Below are positions 50,586 through 59,506 of a stretch of 64,000 nt of DNA, piece after piece. Position numbers and translations under genes: made by a program. The number at the start of each line of letters is the position of its first letter. Position 1 is the first letter of the stretch. Source of the stretch: Falsiroseomonas stagni DSM 19981. GTDB lineage: Bacteria > Pseudomonadota > Alphaproteobacteria > Acetobacterales > Acetobacteraceae. The notes below the pieces were generated by a model. It was given only the letters and a program-made list of their open reading frames with translations. It was not told the DNA's origin and searched no databases. The stretch covers positions 1-64,000 of the forward strand of contig NZ_FOSQ01000009.1 of assembly GCF_900114315.1 (NCBI RefSeq). The letters run 5' to 3'.

Positions 50586-52544
50586 ATGCGCCGCATCCTG
50601 ATCCTGCTGCCCCTGCTGCTCCCGCTTCCCGCCGCCGCACAGCCCTGGGCGACCGAGGGGGCGCGCCTCGCAGGCCGCCAGGCCCTGGCCGCGGCGCAGC
50701 AGAACCGGTTCCTGGAAGCCGAAAGCGTGGCCCTGGCGGCGGACCCGCTGGCGCGCAAGATCATCGCCTGGTGGCGCATCCAGGCGCGGGGATCGGGCGC
50801 CAGCGCGCGGGAGGTCCTGGCCTGGCTGGAGGAGAACCCCGCCTGGCCCTTCCCCGACACCATCGCCCGCCGTGCCGAGGAATTGCTGGTGGCGGAGGCT
50901 GATGACGCGCTCGTGCTGCGCCACTTCACCCGCAGCCCGCCCCGCACGCTGGATGGGGCGCGGCGCTTCGCCAATGCGCTGTCGAATGGCGGGCAGGCCG
51001 CGCAGGCCGTGCCGATGCTGCGCGCCGCCTGGCGCGACGGCCCCGCCGATGCCCCGACCGAGGCCGCCTTCCTGGACCGCAACGCCGCCACCCTGACCGC
51101 GGATGACCATTGGCGCCGCGTGGACCGGCTGATCTGGGAGAACCAGGCCACCGCCGCCGGCCGCACCATGCCGCGCCTGGACCCCGCCCGCCGCGCCATC
51201 GCGGAGGCGCGCCTCGCCTTCCGCGCGGATCGCGACGGCGATGCGCGGGCGCGCGATATCGGCGTGGCGCATGACCGCGCCCGGATGCTGCGCCGCAAGG
51301 ACCGGGATGCGGAGGCCGCCGCCGTCTGGATCGCGGCGGAACCCCTGCAGCGGGACCTGGCGCCGGAGGCCGCGCGCGCCATCTGGCAGGAACGCCAGGT
51401 GCTGGCGCGCAAGCTGCTGCGCCTCGGCGATGCCACGAACGCCTATCGCGTCGCCGCCGGGCACGGCCAGGCGGAGCCGGGCGAGCCGCGGCAGGAGGGC
51501 GAGTTCCTCGCCGGCTTCATCGCGCTGCGGCGGCTGGGTGACGCCGCCGGCGCGCAGCGGCATTTCGCGCGGGTGGGGGAGGGCAGCGTCTCCGTCATCA
51601 CCCGCGCCCGGAGCGCCTATTGGCAGGGCCTCGCCTTGGCCGCGCAGAACCGCACCGCGGAGGCCCGGGCGCAATGGGCGGAGGCCGCTTCGCTGCCGAC
51701 CGCCTATTACGGCCAACTCGCCAGCCTGGCGCTGGGGGAGCCCCAGGCGGCGATGAGCGCGCGGATCGCGCGCCATCCCTCCCCCGCGCCATCCGCCCAG
51801 GTGGCCACGGATTTCATCGGGCGGGAGATGGCGCGGGCCGTCATCACCCTGGCCGATCTCGGCCAGTCCGACCGCGCGCGGGTCTTCCTGCTGCGGATGG
51901 AGGATCTGGCGCCGGATGCGGCGGATCGCTGGCTGATCGCGCGGCTGGCCGTGGCGATCCGGCGGCCCGACCATGCGGTGTGGGTGGCGCGCCGCGCCGG
52001 CGCCGATGGCGTGATCCTGCTGGACGATGGCTGGCCCGCCCCCTACCCCGCGCCGCCGGATGGGGCGGAGGCCGCGCTGGTGAACGCCATCACCCGGCAG
52101 GAGAGCAATTTCGACCTCTCCGCCGTGTCCTCCGCCAATGCGCGCGGGCTGATGCAGCTGCTGCCCTCCACCGCGGCGCAGGTGGCGCGCAGGCTCGGCA
52201 TCCCGCACCAGCTCGGGATGCTGACGACGGATGCCGCGCACAATATGCGGCTCGGCAGCGCCTATATCAGCGACATGCTGGGCCGCTATGGCGGTGCGAT
52301 GCCGCTCGCGGCGGGGGCCTACAATGCCGGTCCGGGGCGCGTCGATGAATGGCTCGGCACCTATGGCGATCCGCGCGTGTCTTCCGGCCCCGATATCCGC
52401 GACTGGATCGAGCAGATCCCCTTCACGGAGACGCGGAACTACGTGCAGCGCGTGATCGAGAATGTCGTGGTGTATCGCGCGAAGAACCCGGAGACGGCAT
52501 CCCTGCCCCACCCCCTGGCCGCGCTGCTGGAGGGCCGGCCGTGA
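50586..52544 (+). CDS. Soluble lytic murein transglycosylase (Slt70 type)
   Basis: A 652-residue periplasmic muramidase cleaving the MurNAc–GlcNAc bond. The signal peptide is MRRILILLPLLLPLPAAAQ from ATG 50586. The middle ~450 residues are an alpha-helical superhelix of TPR-like repeats. The C-terminal SLT domain has the catalytic Glu506 in ITRQESNFDLSAVS, followed by SANARGLMQLLPSTA, MRLGSAYISDML and PLAAGAYNAGPGRV. It is the first gene of a run in which each start overlaps the previous stop or lies within 3 bp of it, up to 55717. Confidence 0.92.
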   Translation: MRRILILLPLLLPLPAAAQPWATEGARLAGRQALAAAQQNRFLEAESVALAADPLARKIIAWWRIQARGSGASAREVLAWLEENPAWPFPDTIARRAEELLVAEADDALVLRHFTRSPPRTLDGARRFANALSNGGQAAQAVPMLRAAWRDGPADAPTEAAFLDRNAATLTADDHWRRVDRLIWENQATAAGRTMPRLDPARRAIAEARLAFRADRDGDARARDIGVAHDRARMLRRKDRDAEAAAVWIAAEPLQRDLAPEAARAIWQERQVLARKLLRLGDATNAYRVAAGHGQAEPGEPRQEGEFLAGFIALRRLGDAAGAQRHFARVGEGSVSVITRARSAYWQGLALAAQNRTAEARAQWAEAASLPTAYYGQLASLALGEPQAAMSARIARHPSPAPSAQVATDFIGREMARAVITLADLGQSDRARVFLLRMEDLAPDAADRWLIARLAVAIRRPDHAVWVARRAGADGVILLDDGWPAPYPAPPDGAEAALVNAITRQESNFDLSAVSSANARGLMQLLPSTAAQVARRLGIPHQLGMLTTDAAHNMRLGSAYISDMLGRYGGAMPLAAGAYNAGPGRVDEWLGTYGDPRVSSGPDIRDWIEQIPFTETRNYVQRVIENVVVYRAKNPETASLPHPLAALLEGRP

Positions 52545-53374
52545 GGGTTTTCTTCAGTGCGCGGGACGGGCTCAGGCTCTCCGCGCAGGATTTTCCGGGC
52601 GACCCGGCGCGGACGCCGATCCTCTGCCTGTCCGGCATCACGCGGAACTCCGACGATTTCGCCGCGCTGGCGGCGCGCCATGGCGGCAAGCGTCGGGTTC
52701 TCTGCCTCGACCATGCGGGGCATGGGGAGAGCGCGCGGCCCGACCAGCTTTCCCGCTACGCCATCGAGGAAAGCCTGCGCGACGTGCTGGACGCCATGGC
52801 GGCGCTGCATTGCCACCGCGCGGTCTTCGTCGGCACCAGCTTCGGCGGCATCCTGACCATGATCATGGCGGTGCTGCGGCCCGGCGCCATCGCCGGTGCC
52901 GTGCTGAACGATGTGGGGCCGGTGCTGGAACCCGTGGGGCTCGACCACGTGCAGAATTTCGTCGCCCGCGATCCCGCGCTGCCGACGCTGGAACGCTGCG
53001 TGGAGCATTTGAAGGGCGTGCTGCCGCCGCTGACGATCGACGAGGAAGGCTGGCGCCGCATGGCCGCCGGCACCTATGCGCGCGGCGATGACGGGCGCTG
53101 GCACCCGCGCTGGGACATCCGCATCGCCCAGGCCATGTCGGCCGGCGGCACGCTGCCGAGCCTCTGGGGCCCCTTCGGCGCGCTGGCCCATGCGCCGACG
53201 CTGCTGCTGCGGGGCGAAGTGTCGGAGCTGCTGTCGGTGGAAACGGCCCGCCGCATGCAGGATGAACGCCCCGACCTGCATTTCGTGAACATCCCCGGCA
53301 CCGGCCACTGCCCGACGCTGGAGGAACCACTCGCCATCGCCGCGCTGGACCGCTTCCTGGATTCCATCGCGTGA
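52541..53374 (+). CDS. Alpha/beta hydrolase
   Basis: A 277-residue alpha/beta-hydrolase. The GTG at 52541 overlaps the slt stop (GTGA). The oxyanion strand ILCLSGITRNSDDF, DHAGHGESARPD and the nucleophile elbow VGTSFGGILTM are followed by LLRGEVSELLS (acid region) and GTGHCPTLEEP (His). It resembles the 3-oxoadipate-enol-lactonase/epoxide-hydrolase-like group. No pathway partner is adjacent and the substrate is unassigned. It passes on to pgpA by another GTGA overlap. Confidence 0.87.
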   Translation: MRVFFSARDGLRLSAQDFPGDPARTPILCLSGITRNSDDFAALAARHGGKRRVLCLDHAGHGESARPDQLSRYAIEESLRDVLDAMAALHCHRAVFVGTSFGGILTMIMAVLRPGAIAGAVLNDVGPVLEPVGLDHVQNFVARDPALPTLERCVEHLKGVLPPLTIDEEGWRRMAAGTYARGDDGRWHPRWDIRIAQAMSAGGTLPSLWGPFGALAHAPTLLLRGEVSELLSVETARRMQDERPDLHFVNIPGTGHCPTLEEPLAIAALDRFLDSIA

Positions 53375-53829
53375 CGCCGGCCCAGCGGGTGGCAACCCTG
53401 GTGGCGACGCTGGGCGGCGCCGGGCGGCTGCGGCCCGGCCCCGGCACCTGGGGCAGCCTGGTGGTGCTGCCGCTGGCGCTGGCCGGCCCCGTCTGGTGCC
53501 TCGGCGCCGCGCTGGTCATCGCCATCGCGGGCTATTGGGCCGCGACCCAGGTGCTGGATGAGCGGACGGAGGACCCAGGCTGGTTCGTGGCCGACGAAGG
53601 CGCGGGGATGCTGCTGGTGCTGGCCGCCCTGCCCGCCGCGACGCTGCCCGGCGTGTTCCTGGCCTTCGCGCTGTTCCGCGCGCTGGATATCGTGAAGCCC
53701 TGGCCCATCTCCTGGGCCGATGCGCAGCCCGGCGCGCTGGGCGTCATGCTGGATGACATCCTGGCGGGGCTGATCGGCGCCGCCGGTCTGCTGGCCTTCA
53801 CCCGCTTCTATCCGGGGATCCTCGATTGA
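53371..53829 (+). CDS. pgpA: Phosphatidylglycerophosphatase A
   Basis: A 152-residue inner-membrane phosphatase that makes phosphatidylglycerol from its phosphate. The N-terminal [14 protein letters not shown] is the PgpA signature, followed by [30 protein letters not shown] and [10 protein letters not shown], the conserved Asp-rich membrane segments. Four helices are predicted. The GTG start overlaps the preceding stop, and the stop shares one base with the next ATG (TGATG). Confidence 0.92.
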   Translation: MTPAQRVATLVATLGGAGRLRPGPGTWGSLVVLPLALAGPVWCLGAALVIAIAGYWAATQVLDERTEDPGWFVADEGAGMLLVLAALPAATLPGVFLAFALFRALDIVKPWPISWADAQPGALGVMLDDILAGLIGAAGLLAFTRFYPGILD

Positions 53830-54320
53830 TGCTGCCCGAGACGACGCTAGCCGATGCGGCCCTGCTGCTCGCTGACCTGCAATCGGCCGGGGAGACGCTG
53901 GCCACCGCCGAAAGCTGCACCGGCGGGCTGATCGCCGCCGCGCTGACCGCCGTGCCGGGTTCCTCCGCCACCGTGCTGGCGGGCTTCGTGACCTATTCGA
54001 ACGAGGCCAAGGCCAGCATGCTCGGCGTGCCGCCCGCCACCATCGCGGCGGTGGGCGCGGTGAGCGAGGCGGTGGCCCATGCCATGGCGGAAGGCGCCCG
54101 CGCCCGGTCCGGCGCCGCCATCGCCGTCTCCTGCACCGGCATCGCCGGGCCTGGCGGCGGTTCGGCGGAGAAGCCGGTGGGCCTGGTCTATATCGGAGCC
54201 GCCAGCGCGTCGCTGACGCTGGTCGAACGCCACGTCTTTCCCGGCGACCGCACGGCCATCCGCGCCGCGACCGTCGCCGCCGCCTTCGCCCTGATCCGAC
54301 GACTGAAGACCGGAGTGTGA
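53829..54320 (+). CDS. CinA C-terminal domain protein (nicotinamide-nucleotide amidohydrolase, PncC type)
   Basis: A 163-residue stand-alone CinA C-domain that deamidates NMN to nicotinate mononucleotide in the NAD cycle. Motifs are [10 protein letters not shown]-like ([24 protein letters not shown]), [16 protein letters not shown] and [22 protein letters not shown], all standard. The N-terminal molybdopterin-binding-like CinA domain is absent, as in E. coli PncC. The ATG at 53829 shares a base with the pgpA stop; a TTG one codon earlier is less likely. The pgpA–cinA pairing is common in alphaproteobacteria. Confidence 0.92.
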   Translation: MLPETTLADAALLLADLQSAGETLATAESCTGGLIAAALTAVPGSSATVLAGFVTYSNEAKASMLGVPPATIAAVGAVSEAVAHAMAEGARARSGAAIAVSCTGIAGPGGGSAEKPVGLVYIGAASASLTLVERHVFPGDRTAIRAATVAAAFALIRRLKTGV

Positions 54321-54322
54321 GC

Positions 54323-55717
54323 ATGGACCTGACCGACAAGCTGCTGGCCGCGATCGACGCGGACCACGACGCCGCCGTGGGGCGCCTAGTGGAATGGCTC
54401 CGCATCCCCTCCATCAGCGCCCAGCCCGACCATGCCGCGGATTGCGTCCGCGCGGCCGAATGGGTGCGGGACCAGCTGGTGGCGATCGGCTTCACCGCAT
54501 CCCTGCGGCAGACGCCGAAGCACCCCGTTGTCGTCGCGCACCACCCCGGCCCCGCGACCGGCGCCAAGGCGCCGCACCTGCTCTACTACGGCCATTACGA
54601 CGTGCAGCCGCCAGACCCGCTGGAGCTCTGGACCAGCCCGCCCTTCGAGCCCGTGATCGTGGACGGCCCCCATGGCAAGCGCGTGGTCGCGCGCGGCGCG
54701 GTGGACGACAAGGGCCAGACGCTGATGTGGATCGAGGCGATGCGCGCCTGGCACAGCATCGCCGGCGGCCCGCCCTGCGCCATCACCGCGGTGATCGAGG
54801 GGGAGGAGGAGATCGGCTCCCCCAACCTCGCCCCCTTCATGGCCGCGAACAGCGCGGAGCTCGCGGCCGATGTCGCCATCATCAGCGATACGGGCATGTG
54901 GGACATCGACACGCCGGCGCTGTCCACCCGCCTGCGCGGCATGGTCTTCGTCCAGCTCGACATCAAGGCGGCGAACCGGGACCTGCATTCCGGCATGTAT
55001 GGCGGCAGCGCGCTGAACCCGAACAACCTCATCACGAAGATCCTCGGCGACCTGCATGATGCCGAAGGCCGCGTGCAACTGCCGGGCTTCTATGACGGCA
55101 TCCCGGAAGTCTCCCCCGAATTGCGCGCGCAGTGGCAGGCGCTCGGCTTCTCGGAACACGATTTCCTCGGCGCCATCGGGCTCTCGGTCCCGGTCGGGGA
55201 GAAGGGCCGCGGGGCGCTGGAGCGCCTCTGGGCACGTCCCACAGCCGACATCAACGGCATCTGGGGCGGCTATACCGGCCCCGGCAGCAAGACCGTGATC
55301 CCGAGCGAGGCGCACGCCAAGATCACCTTCCGCCTGGTGCCCGGCCAGCACCACGACAAGGTCTTCGACGCCTTCAAGCAATTCGTCCACGCCCGCCTGC
55401 CCGCCGACGCCACCGCCAGCTTCCAGGGCGGCAGCGCCAGCCCGGGGATCGAGGTGCCGGCCGACAGCGGCTTCGTCACCGCCGCCCGCGTGGCCCTGGC
55501 CGATGAATACGGCAAGCCCGCCGCCATGATCGGCTGCGGCGGGTCGATCCCGGTCGTGTCTTCCCTGAAGGACGTCCTCGGCCTCGACACCGTGCTGATG
55601 GGCTTCGGGCTGGAGGATGACCAGGTGCACAGCCCGAACGAGAAGTTCGACATGCGCTGCTTCCACCAGGGCACGCGCAGCCATGCGCGGCTGCTGGCGC
55701 GGCTGGCCTCGGCGTAG
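54323..55717 (+). CDS. M20-family dipeptidase
   Basis: A 464-residue zinc peptidase of the M20 carnosinase/CNDP-like group. Metal and catalytic blocks in order: LLYYGHYDVQPPDPLELW (His, Asp), RGAVDDKGQTLMWIEA (bridging Asp), AVIEGEEEIGSPN (catalytic Glu and Glu ligand), ISDTGMW (Asp) and QVHSPNEKFDM (His). The dimerisation lid lies at ~185–380 and includes RDLHSGMYGG. The ATG at 54323 is preferred, with GGAG 7 bp upstream; a GTG at 54317 overlapping the upstream stop is too close to that site. It ends the coupled run begun by slt. Confidence 0.92.
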   Translation: MDLTDKLLAAIDADHDAAVGRLVEWLRIPSISAQPDHAADCVRAAEWVRDQLVAIGFTASLRQTPKHPVVVAHHPGPATGAKAPHLLYYGHYDVQPPDPLELWTSPPFEPVIVDGPHGKRVVARGAVDDKGQTLMWIEAMRAWHSIAGGPPCAITAVIEGEEEIGSPNLAPFMAANSAELAADVAIISDTGMWDIDTPALSTRLRGMVFVQLDIKAANRDLHSGMYGGSALNPNNLITKILGDLHDAEGRVQLPGFYDGIPEVSPELRAQWQALGFSEHDFLGAIGLSVPVGEKGRGALERLWARPTADINGIWGGYTGPGSKTVIPSEAHAKITFRLVPGQHHDKVFDAFKQFVHARLPADATASFQGGSASPGIEVPADSGFVTAARVALADEYGKPAAMIGCGGSIPVVSSLKDVLGLDTVLMGFGLEDDQVHSPNEKFDMRCFHQGTRSHARLLARLASA

Positions 55718-55728
55718 GGCGACGCCTG

Positions 55729-55777
55729 GCGGGGGCGCTGCCCCCGCACCCCCGCCGGGGGGCGTGGCGCCCCCCGG
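55729..55777. repeat. Paired GC hairpins between M20 dipeptidase and RTX gene
   Basis: Two perfect inverted repeats fill the 69-bp convergent spacer. GCGGGGGC (55729–55736) pairs with GCCCCCGC (55740–55747). CCGGGGGGCG (55755–55764) pairs with CGCCCCCCGG (55768–55777). The first stem is the same as in the rpoZ–spoT spacer. Position between two convergent stops suggests bidirectional termination. Confidence 0.7.
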
Positions 55778-55786
55778 GCCCCGCCG

Positions 55787-58700
55787 TCAGATCAGGCGGA
55801 AATCCTCCGCGGTCGGCAGCGTACCGGCTGTGAAGACGGCCAGCAGGGACAGGCTGTCCGCGGCATCGATGATCGCGTTGTCGTTGCCGTCGCGCAGCCA
55901 GTAGAGCGCGGCGCTGTCCCTCGCCTCGTTGCGCGCCAGGATGAAGGCGCTGTCGCCGGTCTGGCCATTGGCCCGCAGTTGCCCGCCGAAGCCGGCATTC
56001 AAGGCGGCCAGGCTGCGGAAATCGCTGATGGCGCCGAAGGTATCGACGAGCAGGACGGCGTCGCCCAGCAGCACGCTCGAGCCCTGGACGATATTGAGCG
56101 CGCCGCCCGTGCCGAGCCCCGCGAAGCCGCTGCGCAGGAGGACCACCTCGTCATCCCCCCCGAAGCCGATCACCGTATCGCCGGCGGCGATGGTCCTGCC
56201 GCCACTGAGCAGCCCGCCCTCGGCCGGGGCCCCATAGCGCAGCGTGTCCGCGCCGCCGAGGCGAAGGTCGAGCTGATCGGCCCCGCGCCCACCGGCGAGG
56301 GTATCGGCGCCCGCGCCGCCATTGATGGTGTCGGCGCCGGTGCCACCCAGCAGGCTGTCCGCCCCTTCCCCGCCCAGCAGCGTGACGCGGGCCAGGGCGG
56401 CCGCGTTCACCGCCCCGCCGGAGGCGGCGGCGCTCAGCACCCGGACCTCCAGCCCCTCGCTGCCCGTCAGCATGCCGGCCGGCAGCGCGACACGCCCGCC
56501 CTGCATGGAGAGTTCCAGCACCTCGATCCCCTGCACGCCGGACAGCAGCCCCGCGGCCACGCGACGACCGCCGATATCCAGCGCGAGGGTGTCGACCCCG
56601 GCACCGCCATCGACGACATCGCCGCCATCGAGGTCACCAAGCAGCAGCCGGTCCGCGCCCTTGCCGCCCAGCAGCAGGTCGCTGCCCGTGCCGCCGTCGA
56701 GCGTATCCGCGCCATCGCCGGCGGAGAGGATGTCATCGCCCGCCGCGCCCATCAGATGGATCGCGGTCGCGCGGGCGGAGGCGTCGATGAAATCGCTCTC
56801 CGACCCTCCCAGGATGCGGATGGTGCCGGTCGGGCGCAGCAGGTCCATGCTGCGCAGCACCAGGTCGTTCGCTTCATTGGCGAGTTCGATCCGCTCGATC
56901 CCCTCCACGCGGGCCAGGCTGGCGGGACCGAACCCGATGCCGGCGATGCCGGTGAAGCGCAGCGTATCGATGCCCGCGTCGCCCGCGATCAGGTCGTCCG
57001 CGTCGAAGCCGCCTTCCCCGGCCAGGATGACGTCATCGCCGCCGCCGCCCCAGAGCGTATCCGCGCCGGCGCCGAGCGCCAGCAGGTCCGCCCCCTCGCG
57101 CCCCTCGATCCGGCTGCCCGCGCTGCCGGCGCTCAGGCTGTCCGCGCCGCCACCGCCGAGCAGGTTGGACTGGCCGCCACCGGCGGCGATGAACCCCGTA
57201 TCGCTGACATTGCTGCCATCCACATGCAGCAGCGCGCCCGACAACTCGACACGGAACGGCACGCCGATGCTGTCCACCATCGCATCGCCGATGGTGATGA
57301 ACACCGCGCCTTCGCCGCCGGTCCGCTCCACGGCCAGACGCTCGAAGCCGGAAAGCCGATCGGCGGCGGCGGGGGCAAGGACATCGCCGCCGCTTGCGGT
57401 CAGTGACAGCAGGTCCGCCCCCTCCCCACCCGCGATCAGGTCGGCGGCCGTGACGGCGGACAGGGTGGCGAGGACCGTGTCGGCGCCCGCCCCACCCAGC
57501 GCGGTGTCATTGCCGGTGCCGAGCCGCAGCACATCCCACCCGCCGCCCCCGGCCAGGCGGTCGTCACCCTCGCCGCCCTCCAGCGTGTCGTTGCCGTTGC
57601 CGCCATCGAGGCTGTCGGAGCCCGCGCCGCCGTCGAGGGAGTCGAAGCCGTTGAGGCCGGCGAGACTGTCATTCCCCTCCCTGCCCATGACCGTGTCGGC
57701 CGCCGCGCCGCCGATCATGGTATCGTTGCCGCCGTTGCCGGACAGCGCCATGGCGTTGAGCTGGCCACGGGCATCGACGCGATCATTGCCGGCGGCGCCG
57801 TTCACCGTCATGTCGCCCAGGCCGGCAATGGTCAGGCGGAGCGCAGCGGTGCCCGTCCCGTCGATCACCTCGAAGCCGGTCACCGCGACCCCGCCACTGC
57901 CCAGCCGCGCCGTGGTGCCGCCCGGCAGCACCAGCCGGTCGATGCCGCTGCCGCCCTGCAGCGTGTCGCCGCCGAGGCTGTCGGCGACCTCGACGAGATC
58001 ATCGCCGCTGCCACCGATGACGCTGTCATCGCCCACACCCACGAAGATGACGTCGTTCCCGATGCCACCATCGACCGTATCGTTGCCGATATACGCGGTG
58101 AAGGTGTCGTCGCCGCTGCCGCCATCCATGCTGTCATTGCCGTGTGACGCGAAGAAGAAGCTTGTCCCGCCAGGGTAAGGCTGGAAGGTCACGATATCGC
58201 CGTCGACCACGGGCGTGGGCATGTTCGAGAGCACGATGAACCCCGTGAAGGACATCAGATCATTGCCCGCGCCCCCGAGCATCGTGTCGTTGCCCTCTCC
58301 GTCGATCATCCAATCGTCGCCTTCGCCGGCGTCGAAGATGTCGTGGCTGCTGGCGGAGGCGACCTCGGGCCGGGCTGCATGATCGCCATAGAGGTCGTTG
58401 CCGGCGCCGCCCTGCATGCTGTCGGCGCCCCCGCTGAACATCGTGTCGTGGCCGTCGCCGGCCAGCACGACCATCCGGTCACGGTAGGAGATCAGGAGGT
58501 CGTTGCCGCTGCCCGCATCCCAGGTGCCGCTGATCCCGCCATACAGGAACCAGAAATCGTCGCCCGCCCCGGCATCCTCGAAGCGGTCCGCGCCCCCGCC
58601 CTCCGACAGGGCCATGTCGTTGCCCGCGCCGCCGCGCAGCGTGTTGTTGCCGGCGCCGCTGGACATCGCGCCGCCGGCGTTGCCGAGTTCGAGAAGGTCG

Positions 58701-59419
58701 TCGCCCGCGCCGCCATAGGCGGCATCGGGGCCATCGCCCTGTCCGCGGAAGGTGTCGTTGCCCTCTCCGCCCACGAAGGTGTCGGCGCCGTCGCCACCGG
58801 TCATCGAGTCATCGCCAGCGGCGCCGTTCAGCGAATCATGGCCCTCCCGCCCCACCAGCCCGTCATTCCCGGCACCACCCACCAGCGTGTCGCTGCCCGT
58901 GCCGCCATCCATGACGGCACCGCCCGCGCCGGCATCGCCACGGTCATTGCCGCCATGGCCGATGAGCAGGTCATTGTCGTCGCCGCCGAACAGCGTATCG
59001 CCGAAATCGGTCCCGTAGAGGCTGTCCGCCCCGCCATTGCCTTCGATCCAGAGGCCGAAGGGGCTGGCCAGCGGCGCGACCTGGTTCGGCACCATCGCGA
59101 CGATGTCGCCCCCCGCGCCGCCCGTGACGCGCAACGCCGCCACGTTCGTCAGCGTGCTGCCGGTCCCGAAATAGAGCGCGGTGGCCCCGCCCGTGATGTC
59201 GATGCGCTCGATCCCCACCAGCATGGCGGAGGCCGTCGCCTGGTTGAAGGCGTAGGTGCCGCCGAAGGAGATGGTGAGCACGTCGACGACGCTGCCCGTA
59301 CCGCCGCTGATCGTATCAGCAGCCTGCAGGTCATCCGCGGCGTCGATGATGAACTGGTCGGCGACATTGTTGCCGCCACGCAGCCGGTCCGTCCGGTTCG
59401 TCAGGTTGAAGATTGCCAC
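55787..59419 (-). CDS. Large RTX calcium-binding repeat protein
   Basis: A 1210-residue acidic protein, almost entirely RTX and RTX-like repeats. Over twenty GGxGxDxxx nonapeptide blocks (e.g. LDGGNGNDTLEGGEGDDRLAGG) alternate with IERIELANE/LxVTGGAGGD-type beta segments. The N-terminus (MAIFNLTNRTDRLRGGNNVADQFIIDAADD) has no signal peptide. The C-terminal ~90 residues (SAFILARNEARDSAALYWLRDGNDNAIIDAADSL, ending in LI) resemble uncleaved type I secretion tails. No enzymatic domain is recognised. The GTG at 59419 is preceded by a hairpin containing the only AGGGG site. It is probably a secreted surface or matrix protein; the exporter is not in the window. Confidence 0.85.
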   Translation of the reverse strand: MAIFNLTNRTDRLRGGNNVADQFIIDAADDLQAADTISGGTGSVVDVLTISFGGTYAFNQATASAMLVGIERIDITGGATALYFGTGSTLTNVAALRVTGGAGGDIVAMVPNQVAPLASPFGLWIEGNGGADSLYGTDFGDTLFGGDDNDLLIGHGGNDRGDAGAGGAVMDGGTGSDTLVGGAGNDGLVGREGHDSLNGAAGDDSMTGGDGADTFVGGEGNDTFRGQGDGPDAAYGGAGDDLLELGNAGGAMSSGAGNNTLRGGAGNDMALSEGGGADRFEDAGAGDDFWFLYGGISGTWDAGSGNDLLISYRDRMVVLAGDGHDTMFSGGADSMQGGAGNDLYGDHAARPEVASASSHDIFDAGEGDDWMIDGEGNDTMLGGAGNDLMSFTGFIVLSNMPTPVVDGDIVTFQPYPGGTSFFFASHGNDSMDGGSGDDTFTAYIGNDTVDGGIGNDVIFVGVGDDSVIGGSGDDLVEVADSLGGDTLQGGSGIDRLVLPGGTTARLGSGGVAVTGFEVIDGTGTAALRLTIAGLGDMTVNGAAGNDRVDARGQLNAMALSGNGGNDTMIGGAAADTVMGREGNDSLAGLNGFDSLDGGAGSDSLDGGNGNDTLEGGEGDDRLAGGGGWDVLRLGTGNDTALGGAGADTVLATLSAVTAADLIAGGEGADLLSLTASGGDVLAPAAADRLSGFERLAVERTGGEGAVFITIGDAMVDSIGVPFRVELSGALLHVDGSNVSDTGFIAAGGGQSNLLGGGGADSLSAGSAGSRIEGREGADLLALGAGADTLWGGGGDDVILAGEGGFDADDLIAGDAGIDTLRFTGIAGIGFGPASLARVEGIERIELANEANDLVLRSMDLLRPTGTIRILGGSESDFIDASARATAIHLMGAAGDDILSAGDGADTLDGGTGSDLLLGGKGADRLLLGDLDGGDVVDGGAGVDTLALDIGGRRVAAGLLSGVQGIEVLELSMQGGRVALPAGMLTGSEGLEVRVLSAAASGGAVNAAALARVTLLGGEGADSLLGGTGADTINGGAGADTLAGGRGADQLDLRLGGADTLRYGAPAEGGLLSGGRTIAAGDTVIGFGGDDEVVLLRSGFAGLGTGGALNIVQGSSVLLGDAVLLVDTFGAISDFRSLAALNAGFGGQLRANGQTGDSAFILARNEARDSAALYWLRDGNDNAIIDAADSLSLLAVFTAGTLPTAEDFRLI

Positions 59420-59426
59420 GCCACCA

Positions 59427-59447
59427 CGCCCCTGAATTGCAGGGGCG
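59427..59447 (-). promoter_or_regulatory. Hairpin covering the ribosome site of the large RTX gene
   Basis: On the minus strand CGCCCCTG pairs perfectly with CAGGGGCG (8 bp, 5-nt loop), and the stem ends 7 nt before the GTG start at 59419. The AGGGG within the 3' arm is the best Shine-Dalgarno candidate, so folding would block it. A role in translation control is inferred from position only. Confidence 0.5.
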
Positions 59448-59506
59448 CAGGGTCATCGCGCGACCGGACCGATCTCAACCGTTAAGTAAGGATCCTCACG
59501 ATTTCG

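Noticed and set aside
55787-59419. Short regular repeats resembling a CRISPR or satellite
   Set aside because: The periodicity (~27 bp) comes from RTX nonapeptide codons; the DNA repeats are imperfect and translate to GGxGxDxxx blocks.
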